Below are positions 55,833-64,000 of a stretch of DNA of 64,000 bases, in pieces (the stretch's first letter is position 1; each line of letters opens with the position of its first letter). The notes beneath the pieces were generated by a model. The model did not search any database. It saw nothing but the letters and a program-made list of their open reading frames with translations, and had not been told where the DNA came from. Origin of the DNA: Neoechinorhynchus agilis (Eukaryota; Acanthocephala); the NCBI GenBank assembly GCA_051530055.1, contig CM121341.1:12462001-12526000 (forward strand), given 5' to 3'. Made by a program: the position numbers and the translations under genes.

Positions 55833-58800
55833 TCGTTGAGAATAACTTTCGGTGCGAATTTAACTTCTTTTTTGGGTGACTTTATCGCTCCGATAAAAAT
55901 TAACATTTATTCCATTAATATTTCGAGACCTTAGTCCCCTCATCAGAATGTAGTTTTGTGTGTGTAATTTTTATTCGTCGTATTAACTCGGGTGCCCGGG
56001 AGCGTCACTGCCCGTGGGAGTGTGTGCAATTCCTCCCTGAGCTCGTCTTAACTGTAAACTATCGGTGGGCAATATCAATGACCAATTACTCTTATTGCCC
56101 TGGAATGTGCTTACCGTCTCAATATATATCGCCTCTTTAATTAATCTCTTTGTTAGGTTATTTTCTCTTTCCAATATGCTTGCTCCATCGAAATCAATTA
56201 TATGGCCATCTTCCAAAACATGATTAAAAATCGCCGAAGATGTGTCGCCTCCCATCACACTATACTTGTGCTGGTTAACTCTCTTATTCAACCCTTGCTT
56301 CGTTTGTCCGACATACCTCTTCGGGCAATTTATGCAAGGTATGGTATATACGACACAAGGTGTTGGTGTCTTCGGTTTCTTTTTGAACAGGCCACTCAAT
56401 TTCGGGGCGGATGGAAAATATGGTGTCATCTTCGGTTCTTTCACTTTCCGCAAAGTGTGCGATATCTGATTGAGTGCCTTTTCACCCACATACGTGTTCT
56501 TCAGGTATTTTATCACCATTTTGTCCGATGTGGCATATCCTTCCTTCATTCTACAAAATTTAGCTCTTTTGATCGTCCATCTCGGAAAGTGACGTTTTTG
56601 GAGCATACCCTCTATCTCAATCATGGCTACCGATAGATTTCTGCTATTGCTGCATATCTCTCGTGCTCTATTGAAAAGTCTTCGCCGCTGCGGCTCTATA
56701 TCGTGTCGCCCCATGACTCTTCCAATCTGATAAGCCCCTTGGTATTCCTGGTTTTTTAAAGACTCTGGTATCTATTTCGTTCCCGTTGCGTTTCATTGTT
56801 ACGTCCAAAAAAGACAATTCACCTGTTGGACTTTCAAATGTTGTAGTCCACTGGATCGACAGATGAATGCTATTTAGTTTTTTCTGCACATCAATAGTTT
56901 CGGGATTCTCCTTTAAAACGAGGAAGGCGTCGTCCACATACCGGTACCATACCAATATCTCAGGAATGATTCTTCGAACCGTCTTTTCGTATTCTGTTAG
57001 AAATATGTGAGTCAGTATTGGTCCTAACGGAGATCCCATCGCTACACCATCGATCTGATCAATAATTAGATCCTCGAAACTGAAAGATGTTTTCGTGGTA
57101 CACCAATCAATCAGCTTTATCCATTCCTCCACGCTTAGGGAAGGTGACTCGCATTTTACTTGTAGTAGGGTTGCTGCTGATTTTGTTGCTTCTTTAAGTG
57201 GTATATTTGTAAATAGAGACTTAATGTCCGCTGTCATAAACCACCTGTTTCTAGGATCCATCTTTCTTACCAATTTTGCGAACGTAGGTCCATCCTTCAC
57301 TTCTGAATCGCTCTTCTCGATATATTGTCTGAGTAATTGATTAATCACCTTTGCCAATCTATGGCTAAAGGAATTATACAAGGCTATTACAGGTCTTACA
57401 TTCAGTTTCGGTTTATGGAGTTTCGGGAGCATGAATAAGAATCCTGTGGATGCATTCGTTGATCGTGTGTTATTGTATCATTCTTGTGATATTTTTCCTG
57501 ACTTCTGTAAGTTCAAAAGATGTCGATTGAATGCACGTTCACGTGCCACTGTTGGATCCTTGTTTAATTTCACAAACTTTCCATCATTGAGCAATTTCAT
57601 TCCAGATTCTGAGTAATCTTCCTTGTTCAATATTACGAATGCCTTTCCTTTGTCAGCTCGGCATATCCGAATACTGTCGTCCTTTTGTAGCGATTTCATG
57701 GCCATCAGCTCGTTTTATCCATGTTCGGAACTAGTCGTCTTCTCTGTTGTCTCGCCACTTTATCGTACAGAATTATATCGTTGAAAATTTCCCCAGGGAC
57801 TGTTTTTAACATCGCTTCCACATCACATCTCACCTCAATGTCCGAAATCTTAGGTGTGGGAATGAAATCAGGCCCCATTGATAAAACACTGATTTCATGT
57901 TTTGTGAGTGTTCTGCTAGACAAATTAACTACTCCCAAGTCTCGCATCTCTTCCTGAGCTTGCTACATGTCCACGATTCCGAGGATCTACCATTTTTCCT
58001 TTTACGAAATCGTTTACGAAGCATATGTCCTGCGATTCCAAGATCGAGATCAGACTTTCCCACCTTGTCCTGATTTCGGCCTTCAATTTCCCTATCCGAA
58101 ATCTCGCGTTTCTAATCGCAAATTTCATGATGGACTTTTCAAGATTGAATAGATGTTTTGAGGCAGTTAGTCCTATTATCCCTGTTTTAATTCTTGCGCA
58201 CACAGGTGCTTCTTCTTGTTTTAGACACTCTCTCATAAAATGAATGGACATCTCTGCATTAAATGCTCTTTTTTCGTAGTCCAATAATCGAAAGATATCT
58301 TTACGGCAGTTGTCACCATACTGCTTGCTAATTTCGTTGAGAATAACTTTCGGTGCGAATTTAACTTCTTTTTTGGGTGACTCTTTATCGCTCCGAGAAA
58401 AATTAACATTTATTCCATTAATATTTCGAGACCTTAGTACCCTCATCAGAATGTAGTTTTGTGTGTGTAATTTATCTGTGGGTGAAAAGGCACTCAATCA
58501 GATATCGCACACTTTGCGGAAAGTGAAAGAACCGAAGATGACACCATATTTTCCATCCGCCCCGAAATTGAGTGGCCTGTTCAAAAAGAAACCGAAGACA
58601 CCAACACCTTGTGTCGTATATACCATACCTTGCATAAATTGCCCGAAGAGGTATGTCGGACAAACGAAGCAAGGGTTGAATAAGAGAGTTAACCAGCACA
58701 AGTATAGTGTGATGGGAGGCGACACATCTTCGGCGATTTTTAATCATGTTTTGGAAGATGGCCATATAATTTATTTCGATGGAGCAAGCATATTGGAAAG

Positions 58801-59102
58801 AGAAAATAACCTAACAAAGAGATTAATTAAAGAGGCGATATATATTGAGACGGTAAGCACATTCCAGGGCAATAAGAGTAATTGGTCATTGATATTGCCC
58901 ACCGATAGTTTACAGTTAAGACGAGCTCAGGGAGGAATTGCACACACTCCCACGGGCAGTGACGCTCCCGGGCACCCGAGTTAATACGACGAATAAAAAT
59001 TACACACACAAAACTACATTCTGATGAGGGGACTAAGGTCTCGAAATATTAATGGAATAAATGTTAATTTTTATCGGAGCGATAAAGTCACCCAAAAAAG
59101 AA
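55833..59102 (-). mobile_element. Penelope-like element with an inverted partial second copy
   Basis: Flanked by an 11-bp target duplication ATTCCATTATT (55822-55832 and 59103-59113). The minus strand from 58330 down to 55983 encodes an N-terminal region, RT (LPKLHKPKLNVRPVIALYNS, FTNIPLKEA, GVAMGSPLGPI, WYRYVDDAFLV) and a GIY-YIG domain (VVYTIPCINC, KRYVGQTKQGLNKRV-QH). A second GIY-YIG end plus 3' UTR (about 58473-59102) lies head to head on the plus strand, and the terminal ~130 bp occur three times (two direct, one inverted), as known for Penelope. Broken, with several interruptions of the frame; the two GIY-YIG copies differ by very little, so it is fairly young. Confidence 0.85.
55921..55946 (-). 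ncRNA. Hammerhead-ribozyme-like motif in PLE termini
   Basis: On the minus strand: CTGATGA, a short G/C stem-loop, then GAAA. The same 26-mer recurs on the plus strand at 59021-59046, and with one change on the minus strand at about 58424-58449. The core order fits a hammerhead, but stem II has a mismatch or bulge and stem I is unclear. Confidence 0.4.
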
Positions 59103-59619
59103 ATTCCATTATTCTTATATGAGCTTCATGCTCATTGAATTTCAATGTTGAAAAGTACCAATTTAGATCCGTTTTTGAAATTATTTGTCCGCTATGGTTA
59201 AAAGGGGGCAGTTTTATCTTATCAAAGTGTTTCGTTTAGTCATTTCTTTAATGGGTGATTTATGATTTTCCAAAATGTTTACTCAATATTGTCTTTTACT
59301 TTTTAAGTTTAAAAGACAACATTGGTTCTACTAATGTGGAACAGGATTGTTCTAAAATACCAAACATCGACTTCAGGTATTGATAAACTACTAACAAAGT
59401 ATTTCTAACTTTTGCTATTACGCCCTTGAATTAAAATTCTAGGTTTAAGTAAAAAAATTAAACCGTAGTTTTCTATAAGCATTACTAATGGTCGTGATTA
59501 TGTTTTAAATCAAAGTTGATAACATCGTATTTGTAGTCAATTATTAGCGAACCGGTTTGTTACGTATTTTTTATGTAAAATTTATTGTTTTTATTTAAAG
59601 CTTTAAAATGCAGTCACTT

Positions 59620-62600
59620 TCAGAAGCCACTTCCCTCTTGACTTTGGGAAGATGGATTGTTTAATGCCAAAAACATCAGTCGTCTTATTGGCACTTTTTG
59701 CTCGTTGTCCACTTTCCACATTTTCAAAACAAGATGAATCCATCGAGAAGCATCCAAATACAAAGCCTGACATTCAAACACATTTCCGCGGAGTACGAAA
59801 TTGACAATGGCCGTTTGATTCTTTGAATGCGGTGGTATCTGGTCATCTTCAAGTCCGCAAGGGTAAGCCATAGGTTGGATTTGTTGAAATTCTAATTCAC
59901 AATAAAAGATGGACGTAACATCAACTTCACTTTGTTGCCCGTAATCAAGGAGAAAAATAGAGACCTTTTCTGTTTTCGCTTGTCCTTTTACGAGAATTGC
60001 TCTAACAACGACAGTGCCAATGTCGACTGCATAAATTTGATCATCCTTCAATTCTGCTCGGTTAACGATTATTCGTTTGGCAAGATCCGAGTAATATCTA
60101 TTAAACGCTTCAATATAATCCGAATTAGCATTTCGTGCATCTTCTCTCCAAACGTAGAACCTGCGAGGCGATTCAACGCTTACTACGAAGACTGAAGTTT
60201 TGGTGAAAAACACAAATTGCATTGGAACATTGTGGATAAAATTGCTCAGTCGAAGTTTGCCATCATTTTCTTTGATATGATCGCCGCGTTCTTCAGGTTT
60301 AATGGTAACAAATTCTTGACTACATTGATTTTTGGTTATTGTGTTCAATGAATGAACGGATTGATCAATCATCGGCTGGCCCAATGTAGTTGGAACGATT
60401 GTAGTTTCATCAGTACCAATAATTCGTCCATCGAAAATTTCACTTTGTGTTATCTGCGATTGCTCTCTCCCATTCGTAATTACTCGATCTTCAAATTGCA
60501 TGCTTATTGATTGATTTTCGATGGCTCTCATGGGTGAGATCTCCAACAGATTAAAGCATGTAAACCCGGTGACTTCTCGTATGACTGGCGGTTCAACTGG
60601 TATCTTAAATCTTACGTATTTTGTAACTAAAGCAGCGAAAGAGGAAATGAACATATTTTGGTCTACTTGATTAAAGTTTTCAGGATCTACTTTGAACTGT
60701 CCAGGAACTTTCCATAAATGAATGAGATCAACGGGCTGGTTCCTATTATCACCTTGTACGCAGCTAATTTTGAACACACCTCCCATAGCCATTCCCATGA
60801 GAGTTTGAACCGCAAAAGGATAATCGTCAATGTTGAAATTGATGCCAGCAAGTTTGCAATGGAAAGCAATTTCCGGACAATGTTTAACCGCTTCAGGGCA
60901 ATCAAATATGAAATCATCCCAGATTCTGACGCTTCCACCAAAATCGACAATACGAGCAAGCATTGGTCCACTCTCAGCTACAGGACAATTGAACTTTGCT
61001 CTGTAAAAGGTACCATTAACATTTACTACATAGAAACGCGAGTCTCTAATTTCGTATCTTGGCACGTGAAAACGTCTCATCTTATCGTGGAGCAGAATAT
61101 TTAAGCATATATGAAATTTAAGGTTTTCATGGTATGAACGTAGATCCCATAAAAAGAGTTGGTCTTGGCCAGTTACATGGATCACAAACACAAAGTTGTC
61201 GGTGCTCGGTTTGAACTTTGGCCGAATATACGAGGTGGAAATCTCGTTCAAGTTACTAATGATTTCAGTCTGACTTTTGTATTCTAAAGAAGATTGAATA
61301 TCAGCCGATAAAGGTGGCGTTCGATACTCGATTGATTTTTCTTCGCTTAAATCAACGTCAACGGAAGCTGCATTTTTATCTTCAGTTTGTTCAGACGATT
61401 TGTTTGATTGATAATTAGGGCTCAATTGTGAATTGATATCAATTGAGAAACCTTGCTCTTTATTAATGACCGTTTCCTGCTCTTCAGAAACTTTGAGCAA
61501 TCCTTTCTCGTCAAGTCTTTCCTTATGTTCTGCTTTTTTATCAGATTGAACAGTGTCATTTGATATAACATTTTCAATTTGGGGTGATGCCATTTTTCCA
61601 TCTTCTTGCGAGCCAATCTCTTCCGTAAAGGCGGTTTCACCTTCTTTGGCTAAATCACCCGGAGTTTGTTCTCTAGATTCGTACCGATCCGTTTCAGATA
61701 CATCTATGGGAACTTCAATAATAGAATTTTGTTGTGGCTCAACGATTAAGTGAACATCATCTTTATGCGACACAACTTGTTCGTCTACTCGAGAAACAAT
61801 TTCCTCAATAATCTCGCCTATTTGAACGGAATTATCCACTATTGATTCGATTAATTCGATTTGGTCCGTTTCGGATACGTCTAATGGATCTTTAACAACT
61901 GAATTTCGTTCGGGCTCAAAAATTGACTGAACGGTTCTATCTTGCTGAGACGCCTTCTGTACATCTTCTTGTGTAACAACTTCCTTAATAGAAGTGTTCG
62001 TAATTGATTGCGATAAATTATCCGGAATGGATTGAAGCACTTTGTCCTCTTTTGAACAATTTGATTTGTTTCCTGCGTATACAATTGGCAAATATTCAAC
62101 GATGGAATTTTCTTCGACTTCTAAGCTTTGAGTAGATTCAACTTGTTCATTTGATTGATTGGTTTTTTTATGTTTCGATGCCAATCGTGCATCTTCTTGC
62201 GAAACAATTTCCTTTTCTTTAAAGTTTTCATTAAGTTTCGCTGAATTATCTGGATTGGATTCGATAAGTTGGTCCATTTTAGAAGCCAACTTTTCTGATA
62301 AGGATACCTCAACGACGGAATGCTGAATCGGTTCCACGATGTTTTTAGATTCAATTTCTCCATTTGATTGATCAGAATTAGCGTATTCTGTCCGATTTCT
62401 GGTATCTTCTTCAAGTGGTGAAGCTTCAATGCTGTTTAAATCAGATTGACAATGCCCGCCTGAAGCAGTCTTAATGACTGGATGTACATCTTTCTTTTCC
62501 TGTTGCAAGGATTTAAATTGTTGATCCAACGGGACAACATAGCACTTCTTTAAATCCGAATCCTTAGCGATAGTCAAGTCAACGCTACTCTGCGCCGGTT

Positions 62601-62658
62601 TATTTTTTGATTGTTTATCAGCTTTGCTCTTTTGGTTTCTGTTTCTGCGTTTTGCCAT
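59620..62658 (-). CDS. Tudor-domain protein, 1012 aa, copy 2
   Basis: Same length and domain order as copy 1 (acidic low-complexity N-terminal half, Tudor domains at about 510-680 and 830-990), still fully open. By eye I count about two dozen amino-acid replacements and about a dozen silent changes between the copies, spread over both halves; inside the second Tudor domain are Val-to-Asp, Leu-to-Val, Ala-to-Thr and Ile-to-Ser (DYGQQ-I/S-E). Retained length suggests both copies are used or the duplication is young. The upstream minisatellite is much shorter than in copy 1. Confidence 0.85.
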   Translation of the reverse strand: MAKRRNRNQKSKADKQSKNKPAQSSVDLTIAKDSDLKKCYVVPLDQQFKSLQQEKKDVHPVIKTASGGHCQSDLNSIEASPLEEDTRNRTEYANSDQSNGEIESKNIVEPIQHSVVEVSLSEKLASKMDQLIESNPDNSAKLNENFKEKEIVSQEDARLASKHKKTNQSNEQVESTQSLEVEENSIVEYLPIVYAGNKSNCSKEDKVLQSIPDNLSQSITNTSIKEVVTQEDVQKASQQDRTVQSIFEPERNSVVKDPLDVSETDQIELIESIVDNSVQIGEIIEEIVSRVDEQVVSHKDDVHLIVEPQQNSIIEVPIDVSETDRYESREQTPGDLAKEGETAFTEEIGSQEDGKMASPQIENVISNDTVQSDKKAEHKERLDEKGLLKVSEEQETVINKEQGFSIDINSQLSPNYQSNKSSEQTEDKNAASVDVDLSEEKSIEYRTPPLSADIQSSLEYKSQTEIISNLNEISTSYIRPKFKPSTDNFVFVIHVTGQDQLFLWDLRSYHENLKFHICLNILLHDKMRRFHVPRYEIRDSRFYVVNVNGTFYRAKFNCPVAESGPMLARIVDFGGSVRIWDDFIFDCPEAVKHCPEIAFHCKLAGINFNIDDYPFAVQTLMGMAMGGVFKISCVQGDNRNQPVDLIHLWKVPGQFKVDPENFNQVDQNMFISSFAALVTKYVRFKIPVEPPVIREVTGFTCFNLLEISPMRAIENQSISMQFEDRVITNGREQSQITQSEIFDGRIIGTDETTIVPTTLGQPMIDQSVHSLNTITKNQCSQEFVTIKPEERGDHIKENDGKLRLSNFIHNVPMQFVFFTKTSVFVVSVESPRRFYVWREDARNANSDYIEAFNRYYSDLAKRIIVNRAELKDDQIYAVDIGTVVVRAILVKGQAKTEKVSIFLLDYGQQSEVDVTSIFYCELEFQQIQPMAYPCGLEDDQIPPHSKNQTAIVNFVLRGNVFECQALYLDASRWIHLVLKMWKVDNEQKVPIRRLMFLALNNPSSQSQEGSGF

Positions 62659-63033
62659 CTTATGCTACAATTTAGTATCGCAATTATTACTCCTTTTCTT
62701 TGTAAGAAGTCGCTGTTGGGGTTTACCTCTATTACATTTGTTTCTGAATTTGTTTGTTAAAATTACAGCTTCTATAAGATGCAATTAACTGCAGTAAAAA
62801 TTCTCTTGCATAAATTATGTAACATTAATTGATAATATAATTTATTTGTTGATCAAAAGAAACTTTTTTCATTGGATAAAATCTTTTTGGAACATGTTCG
62901 TCTTTTGAATGCAATTGTTTTAACGTCGATATTGAATCGATTTTTTTAGTTTTTTGATTATAAATCATCTGCATGAAATGAACCATAATTTCGGCATAAA
63001 ATAGAGACGATTGGTTGATCGAAAGTATAAGCA

Positions 63034-63256
63034 AGGCGGTTGCTTGGGCTCGTAAAATGCTGGGAGCCACAAATCAGATCCCGGCTGCATTTTAAAACGT
63101 CCGGGGAGACTTTTGCGTTAACCCCGGACGCAATGTTATCCTTGGCAGTGACAGTGTCACATCGGCGAACTGTGAGATTTGTCCATGAAATTGATCACGA
63201 CTTGGGCTTATGACTAGAATGATGACCAAAAAAATGATTAAATATTATTATTTTGT
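63034..63256. other. Copy-specific inserted segment with a perfect hairpin
   Basis: Replaces 51952-52078 of the other Tudor duplicate. More G+C-rich than its surroundings and containing the 9-bp inverted repeat CGTCCGGGG (63098-63106) / CCCCGGACG (63122-63130) with a 15-base loop. No ORF; origin unknown. Confidence 0.45.
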
Positions 63257-63353
63257 TCAAAAGTTCCGTCTGATCTGATACAGCATCTTCAAAAAAACAA
63301 AAAATTGAGAAAATATTCATAAATCTTTAGCAGTTGGTGGATTGTCGATTGAT

Positions 63354-63809
63354 CTAATCAAGTAAAGCGATTGAAAACAAACGTTTATTTTGGATCGATA
63401 TTTCGGAGTTTTACTCATTCTTCAAATTCCTGAAAACACGCGATACGAAGGTAGGGTTAGAAAAAGGTTAGTGAATAAGGCTATACACAGCTTAGAAAAA
63501 GAGTGAAAAACGCAGTCAATCGCTTTCTAAGTATCCAAAAAGGCAGAACTGATCTTATTCGACGAAATCTCAAGATACCACCTTTCCTGAAATGTTTCGC
63601 TTAGATTGTAAGTAAATTTGAAATACGGAATCCGAGTATGCTTTTGTCTTAGCCTACTAATGATGGCGGAAAATCGTAGTCCAACGTTTGTTGTTGACCG
63701 TATTTAATACATCAGTTCAGCGTTTAAATCACAGAGCTAGGAGCTTCCCAGGTATTCTCTGTAGAATTCATTTCTTTAAACAAAAACTGTGGCATATTCA
63801 CGTTTCCCG
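63354..63809. other. Spacer with a possible PLE terminus scrap
   Basis: The minus strand near 63395-63430 reads TTGAAGAATGAGTAAAACTC then CGAAATATCG: a hammerhead-like core (NUGAAGA, 4-bp stem GAGT/ACTC, CGAAA) of the sort seen in PLE ends. No protein motif around it. Confidence 0.3.
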
Positions 63810-64000
63810 TTAAGGTGGAAGCGACGGTCCATAAACGTGCTGTTGTTTTAAACTCTGAGAAGTTTCTGGTTCAAAAGAGTCATCCGTTCCAAAAATGGCT
63901 CTCAATACATCTCGCGACGGTTGGGATTGCGATGTCTTCCATTCGTTGAACTGCTCGAGTATCGATTGTTCAACATTGTGAACCGATACTTTTTCGCGCG
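63810..64000 (-). CDS. Possible 3' exon of a gene running off the window
   Basis: A minus-strand frame is open from the window edge for 62 codons to a TAA at 63810-63812. It encodes a hydrophilic chain (QSILEQFNEWKTSQSQ, then SRDVLRAIFG and an acidic Ser/Glu tail ending YGPSLPP). Composition looks coding rather than repeat-derived, but no domain is recognised and no splice site could be confirmed. Confidence 0.3.
   Translation of the reverse strand, partial: REKVSVHNVEQSILEQFNEWKTSQSQPSRDVLRAIFGTDDSFEPETSQSLKQQHVYGPSLPP

Larger units (their letters stand above)
59424..63353. repeat. Direct duplication carrying a Tudor gene, copy 2
   Basis: Copy of 48338-52169. Differences are scattered single bases (roughly 1-1.5% in the coding part) plus small indels and one replaced segment near 63034-63256. 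Confidence 0.9.

Noticed and set aside
1-64000. tRNA or rRNA genes and CRISPR arrays
   Set aside because: I found no cloverleaf with proper A and B boxes and no rRNA-like stretch. The regular repeats present are coding repeats, a 12-bp minisatellite or element termini. The DNA is eukaryotic.

Overview
This is nuclear DNA from an invertebrate animal. It is A+T-rich, with spliced genes whose introns are mostly 43-66 bp with GT..AG ends. It holds metazoan families (a claudin-like four-span protein, a VAP-type MSP-domain protein, a TRIM/NHL RING protein, a PKA regulatory subunit, tRNA-splicing endonuclease subunit 2, Tudor proteins) and many Penelope-like elements (PLEs), LINEs, hAT and Ty3/gypsy copies. 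I cannot name the species. A compact-genome nematode-like or other small invertebrate fits best.

Layout. 0.25-1.06 kb: claudin-like gene (-). 1.2-20.6 kb: a locus present twice (hAT element, Q-rich nuclear-protein gene, 340-bp block), with the blocks in circularly permuted order in the two copies. The left copy is decayed and carries a Ty3/gypsy fossil; the right copy holds a whole 640-aa gene. Retroelement wreckage lies between them. 21.1-21.9 kb: four-exon VAP-like gene. 22.2-23.9 kb: C2-domain gene (-). 24.8-33.4 kb: a same-strand array of at least ten short genes; most encode 50-90 aa Cys/Pro-rich proteins starting MGxxxS[K/R], an N-myristoylation-type signal. The RING-NHL gene (-) sits among them. 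33.6-36.0 kb: TSEN2-like gene in the left arm of an inverted duplication. 36-37.6 kb: an orphan ORF and a single-exon PKA-R gene. 37.8-47.6 kb: gypsy scraps, a SINE-like repeat, and a LINE with a young PLE inside it. 48.3-52.2 kb: Tudor gene copy 1. 52.3-54.6 kb: the right arm with the second TSEN2-like gene. 54.6-59.1 kb: two PLEs and a second SINE-like copy. 59.4-63.4 kb: Tudor gene copy 2. The edge of a further gene reaches the right end.

The most novel item is the small-protein array. Its members share an acylation-type N-terminus, a [YH][IV][VI]P-x(2-3)-C-rich block, a second P[IV]x[IV]P block, and a 3' splice site just before the start codon. This looks like a lineage-specific family of membrane-anchored Cys-rich proteins that grew by tandem duplication; its function is unknown. 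The second theme is recent structural change: a 2.33-kb inverted duplication with no net indel that doubles TSEN2, a 3.8-kb direct duplication that doubles a Tudor gene, and the permuted duplication at the left. All lie among active-looking retroelements.
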